A stretch of DNA of 64,000 bases from Corbicula japonica. Taxonomy: Eukaryota; Mollusca; Bivalvia; Venerida; Cyrenidae. A program made the position numbers and the translations under genes. Of the stretch, positions 11,285 through 22,235 are shown in pieces (the first letter of the stretch is position 1; the number at the start of each line of letters is the position of its first letter). The stretch lies in NCBI GenBank assembly GCA_038501625.1, contig JAZAYU010000015.1, forward strand, positions 7,772,991 to 7,836,990, given 5' to 3'. The notes under the pieces were generated by a model. That model was given only the letters and a program-made list of their open reading frames with translations. It did no database searches and had not been told where the DNA came from.

Positions 11285-11862
11285 ACGAGGCCACTGCCTG
11301 CTTGAAAGATTCAAGACTAGGCAGTGTCGCAATATGCGATGGTAACCCGTTCCCCAGGACTGTTGTGCGGGGGGGGGGGGGGGGGGCAGAAAGAAATATT
11401 TGAAGAAATCATATTTAACATGAATTAGACGGAGACTGAGGGGTGCATCTGTCTGGTTAACCTAGTTGGGGCTTCTAAGTAGGTTGGGAGTGGGAAGGCT
11501 GGCTACAAGATGGTGATAGATCTTGTAGAACATGACCAGTTTGGAATCAAGACGGCTCTTCTCAAGTGTGCACCACCCTAAGGTCTTCTGTAGGTCCGTT
11601 ACGCTTGTATTTCGTGAAGAGTCATTTTTAACCCATCTGATTGAACGCCGCTGGACCATAGCTGATGTCGACACCAAGGTATTTTGCATCCTTAACAGAG
11701 GCTAATGTTTGACCATGAAGCTTATAGGGAGTGGATGGGCTTTCTGCTGCGTGTGATATGAAGGACCTGGCACTTACTGGGATTAAATTCCATATCCCAT
11801 ACTTTTTCCAAGGTTTCTATATTTAGGAGATCATTTTGTAACCTTTGGGGCAGTTGGGTAAA
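11285..11862 (-). pseudogene. Decayed non-LTR RT fragment (same family as the 32.8-34.5 kb copy)
   Basis: Minus-strand pieces match the longer copy: WDMEFNPSKC, YKLHGQTLASVKDAKYLGV, MVQRRSIRWV, LGWCTLEKSRLDSKLVMFYK and, nearest 11.3 kb, LGNGLPSHIATLPSLESFKQ. Sequence between YLGV and MVQRR is deleted relative to the other copy, and the frame is broken. A run of about 20 G lies inside it at 11370-11387. Confidence 0.8.
11368..11387 (+). repeat. Poly-G run
   Basis: A near-pure run of about 20 G, inside the decayed RT fragment. Prone to slippage and to assembly error; could form G-quadruplex DNA. Confidence 0.9.
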
Positions 11863-11979
11863 ATTAAATTGACAACTAACACCAGTTTCTAACAACAAAA
11901 AATTTACTTCACAAGGTTTGACTGAAGATGCATTACAAAGAAATAAAGTGATAATACCAGATACATTTCGCAGCACTCA

Positions 11980-12850
11980 ACAAAATAAAATCTTTTCATC
12001 TAAAACATGTATAATAAACAGCTTATATTCAGTTTATAATAATAGACTATTAAACTACGAAATTGGAACAAAATATTGTGTGAGGATTAACTGAAAATAT
12101 TTTAACAGAAGAAGCTCTGGCTTCATAAAAGGTTATGTTTACTTTTAATAGATTTAAAGTTACATACAATTATTGAGATATTCTAGTATATGAAAAGTAA
12201 ACTTTAAAAGCCTCTGAACAGGACAAACATGAAAATATTGCAGGCTTGGTCTGACTCAGCCTGTGTATGGGCAGTAACAGAAATAGAGTTTATAAAGAAA
12301 ATTTCCTTTAAAAACGTCTATTATAAGATGTTCTGCAGTGTTTTCCTCTCAGGACAAATGTTTAAAAGAGCAGACATATGACTTATGTCTGTTGAGAAAT
12401 ATGTAATTCGTATAAATAACTTCTGACTTTTTGTCAATGCACTTGTAAATGAACTAATATGGAAAGCAGAGTTTGTTAAGGAAGGTCATTAAAATCTTTT
12501 TAGCATAATGTACCAAAGATGAATTCAAATTGTTTGCTCCAAAGACATGCACTGAGATGAAAATTTTCTACAAAATATTAGTAAACCTGAAAGTTAGTTT
12601 ACAAAAAAACCCATTCAAATCAGGTCTTTTGTTCTTTTAAACATCATTGTGTGATTTCCAGTGATACCAATTTTTTAGCCATATATGTAGAAACTTTACG
12701 TTATATTGTGTATTTGGGCTGAAATGTCCTGCTAATGAGAAAATCTGCGTTCTAAAAATCAAACAACTGAACAGTCATGTTAGAGCAATTATTTAAGAAA
12801 TTTTGATGGAGTACATGTTAATTTTCTGGGCTTGGTGTGTATTATCCACA
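11980..12850. other. Unassigned AT-rich DNA
   Basis: No gene or clear repeat seen. A weak motif gacaaacatgaaaatattgc ... cttggtctgactcagcctgt resembles text near 10445 (acagccttggtttgatttag). Confidence 0.4.
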
Positions 12851-12854
12851 TTAA

Positions 12855-13124
12855 CCCTTTCCTTGATATATATGCATTTTTACGCATGTGTGACCAGTGT
12901 TGATCCAGATCAGCCGGCACATACATGCCGTCTGATCAGGATAGATCAGCCGGCACATCCGTGCAGTCTGATCAGGATCTGCACTGGTCGCATTATGGTC
13001 AGAAATAACGTAATGAATCAAAAAGTGAACAGTTTAGATCCTGATCAGATGGCACGGATGTGCCGGCTGATGTGGATCTAAACTGTTTGCCCTAGCAATA
13101 AAGGTGTATCTATACAGGAAAGGG
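12855..13124. mobile_element. Palindromic element A, duplicated left arm
   Basis: TTAA precedes the 5' end. The agatcagccggcacat arm is repeated (12906 and 12942), lengthening the element to 270 bp. Confidence 0.9.
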
Positions 13125-13129
13125 TCATA

Positions 13130-14535
13130 CAGCAACACTAAAAATATTGTATGTTAAATTGTCGTCTTACAAGTAACAATTCTGTTTAGGTCAAATCTTG
13201 CTTTTCAAGACAATTTCTGTGTTTTAATATTTTCTTTAATTAAGGTTGTTAATTTAAATCTAACATACTAATAATGAAATGCTCTTACAAGTGTAACATG
13301 ATATCTTTTAAATGTCTGAATACAGTCATGGACAATGGACACTTGAGGTAAGAATAATAATTTTCACAATCATAATTATTTTTGAAATTAATGAGAACAA
13401 AAATGGAACAGACCAAAATTTGCGGCAAATGTTCACAAATTAAATAAATAATGTGCACTGAACACAGAATCTGAGAGCCTCCTAAATTCGAATTCTACAA
13501 CATACAAAAAATGAAGTTTTGCGATTATAAAATATGAGTGAGATGTGTTAGTTTATAAATGTTGATGTTTTATACAAATAATGATTTAGAATCAGATCTG
13601 AAACATGTGCATGTATGGTAAAATCTCTGAATTAGCATGAACAGTGCTTATATATTTCAAGCAGCTCTACTTTTTATTGACTGGGAAAAAAACAATAGCC
13701 CATTCATGAGAAAATATGCATTTGAATATTTCTAGTCTTTGACAATTGAACTGAAAAAAAAAGAATCTGATTTTTTTCTGCATTAAATTTTCTGCTATTA
13801 TGAATGTTACCCATAAACAATACAGTTTGAATTATTTGAAATTATGTAGTACACAGTTCTAATGCATCAAGTTTTTATTACCGGGTATAAATTATTTTTA
13901 TTTCCATTACATGTTAGTTCCCAGTTTTTAAACTTTATGCTTAGCTGATTTTTTTTTAGTTTTCTACACGCTGTTTAAGTCACAGTAACCATGAGTTAAT
14001 TTTTTTTTCTTTACATGCTGACACAAAGTTCTTACCAAACACTTCTAAAACACCAAAACTTGTAACACATAAGCAACTAAATTAGTACAACATTTAAGAT
14101 TGCACTGTTAAGAGGTTTAAACATCAACAGGAGCACATTGTTTTCATCCATTTTTGGCCGGAGTAATGAAACACTTACCAGAAATGTTATCTTATAAAAG
14201 TGAAGTGTCATAAAACTGAAGATTTTATATTTAAGGGCAGAGAACTCAAAAATATATCTGGGGACCAAAATATTGTCAGACTAAAACCTTTTAACATCAT
14301 CTCAATATGGGATTAAAAATTGAAAAAAAAAACACTTCAAAAGTGGTATTCAACTGTTTGTAAACTGTGGAATATCATTTTTATTTTCACTTTTTTTCAT
14401 GTTGTTACCCATACACATTTAAAATTTCAATTTTTTCATGATGTAACCATGTAAATATTTTTGGGGACATTTCACGCAAATTTTCTGTTAAAATCAACCA
14501 TTCTATGCATCACAGGCAAAAAATAAACTGAAAAT
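13130..14535. other. Unassigned AT-rich intergenic DNA
   Basis: No element A copy and no convincing open frame. Confidence 0.5.
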
Positions 14536-14537
14536 TT

Positions 14538-14665
14538 GATCTTACAAGGGAAAGATAGAAATGTATTCCACTTATGAACTCCTGAAATATGTATTTTAAC
14601 TAATGGCAAAGCCACTCCTGGAAATACAAATTCTGGAGCTCACTCAGAATATATTTCTATCTTGC
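14538..14665. repeat. AAGATAGAAAT inverted-pair element E, copy 1
   Basis: gggaaagatagaaatgtatt at the left and atatatttctatcttgcagg at the right frame about 110 bp. The same layout occurs at 52765 and 53180. Confidence 0.6.
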
Positions 14666-14892
14666 AGGGCTAAAAACAAATATCCTCAATATAATGCCCC
14701 TTGAATAAAAAAATGAACATGGTATGACCAAAATATGCTAATTATTAGAAATAATGATACTTATTCATTAATATAGATTACTGTCTATGCTAAATTGAAA
14801 CCTATCTCAAGCCTTTGAAGTCATGTTTGAGAGGCAGTCAAATGACTTTGCTCTGGAATACACCTGAAGGACACATCTATGGATGAAACCAG

Positions 14893-14990
14893 GGCCCAAG
14901 ATAATAAAACTAAGATTGGAGACCAGTCTTAAATCTCAAGCATCTGAGATTTGTGACTGGTCTACAGATTTAGTTTTATGATCTTGGGTC
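14893..14990. mobile_element. Foldback element B, short
   Basis: ggcccaagataataaaacta ... ttttatgatcttgggtc; the centre is deleted, leaving the catctgagatttgtgactgg junction. Confidence 0.75.
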
Positions 14991-15091
14991 AAAAGTTCAA
15001 ATGAAAGTTTCATCTTCAGAAAACAAGACAGCATGAACCTTACATGCTCTCTAATTGTGCAACATGTTTTGTTTTTTAGATATTTTTTTAA

Positions 15092-15325
15092 CCCTTTACT
15101 CCATATATACATGTTTTATTACCTGTGCGGCCAAAGTAGATCCAGATCAGCTGGTACATCTAAGCCTTCTTAGTAGGATTTATACTGGTTGCTTCTTGTT
15201 CAGAAATAACCAAATGAACCTGAAGGCTAATGGTGTACATCCTGATTAAAAAGCACATAATTGTCAGCTGATCTGGATCTACACTGTTTGCCCATGCAAT
15301 AAAAGTGTATCTATGGAGGACAGGG
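15092..15325. mobile_element. Palindromic element A
   Basis: ttaaccctttactccatata ... tatggaggacagggttaa, with TTAA on both sides. Confidence 0.9.
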
Positions 15326-15931
15326 TTAAATATTGAAACATAAAAAGTTAAAGTGGGACTTACATGTTCAATATCATTGGAGTTTTGATACTGAAGACAT
15401 TTTGAATCATTTAGTTACTTGTAACATTGTATTAAACTAAGGAACTTTAATAACACATTAGTTTTCCTCCTCTTAAATGAAGAAGAAAATATAATTAACA
15501 AACTGCAAATTTTATAATAAAACAGAATTTACAGTATATATTTGTACTTGTACTATCATTAACAATAAGTCTTGTTGTGACCAAGCAAATGAACAGAAAA
15601 TAATGAGGGAATACAAAAATCACCAAATAACATAAATCAAGCCTTTTAACAAATTATACATAAGTATATGTACATAAAACATCTCTAGCACAGCTTTCTA
15701 AATTAGATAATAAAAATATAGGTAAGCCCATCCATGCAAAAACCACTGCTCCACTACAAGTTATTTTTTATAATAATTAGCCAACCTGTTTACAATCTGC
15801 TATTTCTTTCTAAAAACATAATACCACCAAATATTACTTGACACAGACAAAAAAACTGGTAGCTTATAACAGTACAGACATTTTTTTCCAGTAGTTTTAT
15901 CAAAATGATCAAATACCCTTTGAATATTTAA

Positions 15932-16256
15932 CCCTTTCCTCCATATATACACATTTTTACACATGTGTTACCGATGCAGATCCAGATCAGCCGGCACACC
16001 CGTGCTGTTTGATCAGGATTTGCACTGGTGCATTTTGGTCAGAAATGACCTAACGAATCAAAGTGAACCGTGCAGATCCAGATCAGCCGGCACATCCATG
16101 CTGTTTGATCAGGATCTGCACTTATTTTGGTCAAAAATAACCTAACAAATCATAAAGAGAACAGTGCAGATCCAGATCAGATGGCATGGATGTGCCAGCT
16201 GATCTGGATCTACACTGTTTGCCCACGCAATAAAGGTGTGTCTATGGAGGAAAGGG
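15932..16256. mobile_element. Palindromic element A with provable TTAA target duplication
   Basis: CCC...GGG, 325 bp, flanked by TTAA at 15928-15931 and 16257-16260. The paralogous site in copy A (143-146, atttaacatg) has a single TTAA and no element. The left arm is internally repeated. Confidence 0.97.
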
Positions 16257-16262
16257 TTAACA

Positions 16263-16470
16263 TGTAACTCCATGAGATATTATTTTATCCCCTGGGTGAA
16301 CAGTGTAGATTCAGATCAGCATCACATTCATGCTTATCATTACCTACACTGCTTGCTTCTGACCTACTAACAAGAAGCTAACAGTGTAGATCCAGATCAG
16401 ACAGCATGGATGTGCCAGCTGATCTGGATCTAGACTGGTGTCATACACAATAAAACCCATATACCGTAAA
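16263..16470. mobile_element. Divergent palindromic element A
   Basis: Copy B counterpart of 149-357. Confidence 0.7.
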
Positions 16471-17406
16471 ACTCCTTTTAAATGCCCAACATTTTCCGAA
16501 AGGGGGGCATATATTATTTATTTTAATTATTTTTATTTTAATATTAGATTCTGAAGGATATTGAATAATAAATATAGATTAACTCATATAACATGGTGGG
16601 CATTTATTAGAGGAGGGGCGTTTATTACGAATTTTACGGTACATGGAGTAAAGGGTTAAAAAATGTTTTGTCAAGTTTAGACCAACATGTTTAGGGAAGA
16701 AAGGATGGGTAAAGCTATTTGTAAGCTGTTTGATGAAAACAGAAATTATTGTGTACCCAGCTTACATACTTGGATAATAAATGAAAACATGTGAACACAT
16801 TCCTTGATGGCCATGTAACAACCTTAGAAGTTGGTTTTTGCATAGACAGGCTCAATTTTGTACATCCAGATGTACACTAACAACAATTCAGTATCTAAAT
16901 TTAAACAAACAATAGATTTCTACCCAGTGACATTATTAATAACTGGAAGCCAGTAACAAGGATTAAATATTTTTTCTAGAATTCAAAACAATTCTGTTGC
17001 TATTAATGCTTATGATTTTTAAACATTTTTAATCTTTAAATTAAATAAAACAGTAATTAGAATCAAACTGTCAGAAATTTTCACAGCTTTTAAAACAAAT
17101 TTGTGATCAAATTGTAAAACTTTGTGTTCTCTACAAATAAAATCAAAACCAACAAATGAAACAATGCTATTAATTTTGAAATGAATTTTCTCATTTTTCA
17201 AAATAGAAAAATTGCTTTATGACCAAAGCATAAATGGTCAACAATTCAACAAAAGATTATGAACACTTTTAATAAACAATTAACAAATTATACACCACTC
17301 TAAATAAGAAAATAGAAGAAAAATCTGATGCAATTTGTTTAAAAAATCTAGCTTCCATTTTTAATAAATGTCGGTGGATATTTCTGGCTTTGCCAAGAAT
17401 ACATAA

Positions 17407-17632
17407 CCCTTTCCTCCATAGATACACCTTTATTGCGTGAGCAAACAGTGCAGATCCACATTCATCCATGCCGTCTGATCAGGATCTGCACCGTTCGCTT
17501 TTCCATTTGTTAGGTTATTTCACATGAATATGCAACCAGTGCAGATCATGATCAGAATGCACAGATATGCCGGCTGATCTGGATCTACACTGGTCGCACA
17601 TGCGTAAAAATGTTTACCTACGGAGGAAAGGG
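17407..17632. mobile_element. Palindromic element A
   Basis: Copy B counterpart of 2347-2577, with cleaner ends (cggaggaaagggttt). Confidence 0.9.
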
Positions 17633-17675
17633 TTTATAAAGACAAAATATCCAATTTGTTTCAGAAGACATTATC

Positions 17676-17908
17676 CATTTACTTCATGGAATATGGTTGT
17701 TATCCCATGGTTGAACAGTGTAGATCAACATTAACTGGCACATCCTTGCCAACTGATCAGGATCTGCACTGTTCACTTTAATTTACTAAGTTATTCTGAC
17801 CAAGAAGCAAAAAGTGTAGATCCAGATAAGACAGCAGAGATGAGTCAGCTGATCTAGATCTACACTGCTTGCACCAATGATAAAACCTGTATATATTGAG
17901 AAAAGGGT
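17676..17908. mobile_element. Divergent palindromic element A
   Basis: Copy B counterpart of 2617-2845. Confidence 0.7.
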
Positions 17909-17963
17909 TATTCAAGCATTTAACTGAAAATGATGAACAATGCAAACTCAGTTAAACATGGCA

Positions 17964-18007
17964 GCAAGATTATAGAAACTGAGAAATCTCAGTTAAATAA
18001 TCTTCAG
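17964..18007. mobile_element. Collapsed foldback element B in copy B
   Basis: gcaagattatagaaactgag joined directly to aaatctcagttaaataatct: the hairpin interior present at 2891-3030 is missing. Confidence 0.75.
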
Positions 18008-18239
18008 AAATGGTGTCAAAGAAAATATGGCAATTGAAATGTGGATGATTTTGTCACTTTTCTTTGTACAGATTAACAATAAAGAATTTGACACTTAAAA
18101 CAAAAATAAATTATATAGACTATTTAATAGTTTAAAGAATACTAAAACAGATACCAGAAATTGGTTCTTTGTTAAAACTTAAATTCCTAACAAGACTTCA
18201 TCTTTACAGAAACTTCAACTACAGAAATTTCTGTATTAT

Positions 18240-19830
18240 CCCCCTTGACAACTCTTCAAATTTATTTTATTTATTAACTTTAGTTTTTATTTAGTAACAC
18301 CGGTTTAACATTAGCCAACAACCTTTACACAGGGTTTATACACAATTTACAGCTTAACAAAGTCCTAACAAAAAACAACATGACATCACCTAACAGTTAT
18401 ATTTTCAATGTGTCATTAACAATTTTTAAGAAATGTTTTTTAATATGCCCTGGAAGGTTAGTATTTCTGTATTTATTCTGACACAAAAAGATTTGTATAA
18501 AAATTTGTTACAATCTTTGTACAGATTTTTAATTCAGAAGTTTAAACAGCATATGCAAATAACAATATATTTTTCTCTAAATGTTTGTTGTTTATGTAAA
18601 CAGAAGTTCTTGTAGCATATATAATATATATATTTATATAATCACAAATATATCAAAACCTCCTATAGACATAATATAAAAACCTCTTGGTAACAAGACA
18701 GTTCACAAATAAACGCCTGCTAAAATGTGTAATTTACAACAATTACAAAGTATCACATCAAGGCAACGAGGACATAAAATTCTATAATTTATCTGATATA
18801 AAATATGAATGGACAACACCATAGAAATATGCAAAATGTAATAGTAACCTGCGCATGTTTATATACAACAACATGCCGTGTGACTAGTTGTTTAAGAAAA
18901 CATAAACTATTGTTAATCTTTAACCCTTACCTGTATGTCTTAGTTGTTAGTGACATTTGCAACCCCTATAGACCAAAATCAACACAAAATCCAGCAGGGT
19001 TTACACAGTTCTTACCTCTGTCTGTCAAATATACACAACGTCACTACGAAAGATTAATGGACTGACCCCAAAACAAATACATTGCGAGTTCATTATATAA
19101 ACCCACTGGGTGGAGGGTTAATTCATAACAAATAGAGACAATCTGTCCCACAGTTTTTTTGTGAAATATACACCTGTCTTCTTCTAAAAGGTCCCATATT
19201 TCAGTGTCTCTTTTTTAAAACCTGTTCATTCTACAAAATCAATGTCAAACACTTCCTCAAATTTCTGAAATTTTCAAGCAGTGAGCACAGTTTCTGTGAC
19301 ACAAATGTTTACAGAAATTTCAAAAAGAGTTATTTAGTTTAACTCTTGCTGTAGCATCTTCACAACTGTTTTCCAATTCTCCCTGCTGCCTCCTTATTTC
19401 TCTTTCAATGCCTCAGCTTTGTGCCCAACAGTTGATTTATTCTCGTGTGTCATCACCCAATGCCTCTCTTCTCCTACTCTTACAGTTTGTTTATACATAG
19501 ATTTACACCAAGCAACCGATCAATAATTTAGCTGCACATATACATTGTATGTTTATTCTGTTACAAGTTCCATATTTATAAATAACCCAACTAAAATATT
19601 AGCAGCTTACGAGCTACAAAGCACTAAGTATTTCTTACCTATTTATAGCATCATCTACATTAAACTTGAACAATCACACAATTTTATCAAAGCACTTCAG
19701 CACATAGTTCATTGCTAGGCAACATCTATTTATAACAACACTGTATGGGAATGGTTGCTGTGGTAGCAGGCAGTGACCTTGACCCTGCCAAGTACTCAGT
19801 ATATATCATGTAATTTGATTGGTTCTTCTC
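18240..19830 (-). other. Probable HDAC 3' UTR / 3' flank
   Basis: About 1.6 kb downstream of the terminal exons with no palindromic element, unlike nearly everywhere else in the window. It is AT-rich with several minus-strand AATAAA hexamers (for example around 18258-18275 and 19434). Freedom from insertions fits transcribed 3' UTR, but no polyadenylation site can be assigned. Confidence 0.4.
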
Positions 19831-19834
19831 TAAG

Positions 19835-20404
19835 ATTCCTCATCATCCATTGGTTCAGATTCTTGCTCCACAGACTCACTGAAATTGTAAGAAAAAGTTT
19901 GATTGGTTCTTTCCATCAGATTCCTCATCATCCATTGGTTCAGATTCTTGCTCCACAGACTCACTGAAATTGTAAGAAAAAGTTTGATTGGTTCTTTCCC
20001 TCAGATTCCTCATCATCCATTGGTTCAGATTCCTGCTCCACAGACTCACTGAAATTGTAAGAAAAAGTTTGATTGGTTCTTTCTGTAAGTTTCCTCATCA
20101 TCCATTGGTTCAGATTCTTGCTCCACAGAATCACTGAAATTGTAAGAAAAAGTTTGATTGGTTCTTTCCCTCAGATTCCTCATCATCCATTGGTTCAGAT
20201 TCCTGCTCCACAGAATCACTGAAATTGTACGATAAAGTTTGATTGATTCTTTCTCTAAGATTCCTCATCATCCAGTGGTTCAGATTCTTGCTCCACAGAC
20301 TCACTGAAATTGTAAGATAAAGTTTGATTGGTTCTTTCTCTAAGATTCTACATCATCCATTGGTTCAAATTCTTGCTCCACAGACTCACTGAAATTGTAT
20401 GAAA
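19835..20404 (-). repeat. Seven-copy 85-bp tandem array of the HDAC terminal exon with splice acceptor
   Basis: The motif cagactcact or cagaatcact recurs at 19871, 19956, 20041, 20126, 20211, 20296 and 20381: seven units at exactly 85 bp. On the minus strand each unit has a polypyrimidine tract, acaatttcag and an exon coding (S)ESVEQESEPMDDEES-like tails. Read from exon 16, units 1, 2 and 7 stop at TAG after ES. Units 3-6 run on for about 13 residues (GKNQSNFFLQFQ) and stop at a TGA made of the first three exon bases of the next unit. Confidence 0.95.
20340..20388 (-). CDS. HDAC4: Class IIa HDAC, terminal coding exon (first of seven tandem copies)
   Basis: The first acceptor met after exon 16 (acaatttcag). 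It encodes SESVEQEFEPMDDVES then TAG, matching the acidic tail of HDAC4 (DEEPMEEEPPL). Six further copies of the same acceptor-plus-exon follow at exact 85-bp steps, so which copy is used cannot be told from DNA. This copy differs from the others at two residues (Phe for Ser, Val for Glu), so a downstream copy may be the original or preferred one. Confidence 0.75.
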
Positions 20405-20968
20405 AAAATGTCGGTATTAGGGAGCACAACACTAAAAACTACATTCTTGCCTACCAGAATATAAAAAGCTTTTACCAATTTGAGGTTTGTATGGGATAAT
20501 CCAACCGCAAGGAACTTTTTTATTGGTAGTAATTAGGCTCAGCTAAGTTACCACTTAAATACAGTTTCCTGACAGCTCATTTTTCTATTGTAACTCACCA
20601 TACAAGACAGACACTTTTTTTTGTATACCTAATATCCATTTTACAATTTTATTTAGTTTCTCTACACAAAATTTGTTTATATTTGTGAAGCAGGTTCTAT
20701 TAGTTCAATTGATTGCTAGACCATTTATGAAAGAATAATTTCTAATTCATATCTGCGCAGATATGCTACCGGTATGCTACTGTACTGCATGTGACTTGTT
20801 GTACACAGTAGGTGTAAGCATCTCAGAACCCTGGAAAAACTCAAACACAAGAAGAAGATTTATTTAAAGATATTTAAAGCCTTTCTTTTCATAAATTCCA
20901 GTGTTTTTGTGTGTTTTTTTCAAAGCTCCTGAGTGAAATGTGAAGATAAGTTTGAGAGCAGTACATAC

Positions 20969-21104
20969 CTCCTTTTAGCAGCAACCATGGACAACGAAGC
21001 AAGGGCAGAGACTGTGTCGCTTTCTTCACTCTCCCTTCTCTGTGCCTCAACCAGAGAATAATGTATTGTACTCAAGTACCGCTGCAGGCATGGCCAATGT
21101 TTAC
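20969..21104 (-). CDS. HDAC4: Class IIa HDAC, in-window exon 16 (C-terminal NES region)
   Basis: A 136-nt exon encoding SKHWPCLQRYLSTIHYSLVE then SDTVSALASLSMVAAKR. It aligns with HDAC4 SKYWRCLQR and EEAETVTAMASLSVG, the region that carries the C-terminal nuclear export signal. The trailing AG joins T of the terminal exon as Ser. Donor GTATGT. Confidence 0.94.
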
Positions 21105-21430
21105 CTACAACATTTAATTGAAGTTAAATGAAAAACAATTAATTGCAGGTGAGAACAGTAACCCTTAACTGATACAGCTTTTATTGCATGGGCAAATAGT
21201 TTCGATCTATTGTCTAGTGCATTCTGATTAGGATCTAAAATAAATTGTAGTAAATGAAAAGTATTCTGTTACAACACAAGTAAGTGCATATGACTTAAAA
21301 CTTGACATACAACACAATTTAAGCAATTATCAGAAGAAATCAACATTCTGCCATTCTAAGAAGACGACACTGCTGTTTCTGAAAATTTTAATTGCCAAGT
21401 CATAACCTTATTCATGGAAAATAAAATTAA

Positions 21431-21631
21431 CCCTTTATTTTATATATACCCCATTATGGCATGGGCAAACAAAGTAGATCGAGATCAGCCGGCAAACCCT
21501 TGCACTGTTTGCTTTTTTTTAATCTAGGTTATTTCTGACCAAAAAGCAAACAGTGCAGATCCAGATGTGCCGGCTGATCTGAATCTACACTTGCAAATGT
21601 GATAAAATGCATATATATGGACAAAACGGTT
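21431..21631. mobile_element. Palindromic element A, internally deleted
   Basis: aattaaccctttattttata ... atggacaaaacggttaac; HDAC intron between exons 15 and 16. Confidence 0.85.
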
Positions 21632-21749
21632 AACTGATTTACCATACAAACTAACTTTTACGCTATAATATAAGCAGTGTTTACAGTATTGTATTCCCCA
21701 CTCTTCTATCACGGAAAATTGAAAATTTAGTGGTCACAAAGATACTCAC

Positions 21750-21968
21750 TCTGAATACTAATTGTATTCTCCAATGTTTCCAGAGCAGATTTACAGGGGA
21801 CTTTGCACAGCTCCTCTTCTTTGATAGATGGGATTTCTTGTCCGAGTAAGGCCTTAACACACATTTCTGCTGAATCACAGATTGAAGTCACTTCATATCC
21901 ACCTTCCAGGGCCAGCACTATCTTTCCATTCGCTAATGACATCAGTTCTCTAGTCATGTGACCAAAAC
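21750..21968 (-). CDS. HDAC4: Class IIa HDAC, in-window exon 15 (LEGGYEVTS, catalytic Tyr)
   Basis: A 219-nt exon encoding FGHMTRELMSLANGKIVLAL then EGGYEVTSICDSAEMCVKAL and on to ENTISIQ. The residue after EGG is Tyr; in vertebrate class IIa HDACs it is His (human H976), whereas active class I and IIb enzymes use Tyr. Upstream in the intron, the exon's 5' end with its acceptor is duplicated twice (see repeat at 21928-22235). Donor A|GTGAGT. Confidence 0.96.
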
Positions 21969-22235
21969 CTGTAACCAATCAAAATACATGAATGAAAAGT
22001 AACCAATCACATCCCATCTAAATTTCAAGGCTTGACCTATCTTTCCATACTGATCTATTTTTTCCATTGGCTAATGACATCAGTTCTCTAGTCATGTGAC
22101 CAAAACCTGTAACCAATCAAAATACATGAATGAAAAGTAACCAATCACATCCCATCTAAATTCCAAGGCTTGAACTATCTTTCCATTTGCTAATGGCATC
22201 AGTTCTCTAGTCATGTGATCAAATCATGTAATCAA
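21928..22235 (-). repeat. Duplicated 5' end of HDAC exon 15 with its acceptor
   Basis: atcagttctctagtcatgtg plus accaaaacctgtaaccaatc occurs at the real exon (21941) and again at about 22079 and, decayed, at about 22198 (atcaaatcatgtaatc). Units of 138 and 119 bp. The first extra copy keeps an intact acceptor. Confidence 0.88.

Larger units (their letters stand above)
15783..18232 (+). repeat. Segmental duplication, copy B
   Basis: Partner of 1-3240, ending next to the HDAC 3' flank. Relative to copy A it has an extra palindromic element (15932-16256), lacks the 0.9-kb element and the foldback at 1589, and has a collapsed foldback at 17964. Confidence 0.93.

Noticed and set aside
12803..13081. 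Many open frames of 60-115 residues with phrases such as VDPDQPAHPCRLIRICTG or RNNLMNQKANSLDPDQ (also at 22734, 29473, 35805, 39272, 49255, 54696 and others)
   Set aside because: They are translations of the palindromic element A; the same phrases appear on both strands wherever a copy lies. Not genes.
19773..19967. Plus-strand open frame over the 85-bp array
   Set aside because: Antisense shadow of the HDAC terminal exon repeat.
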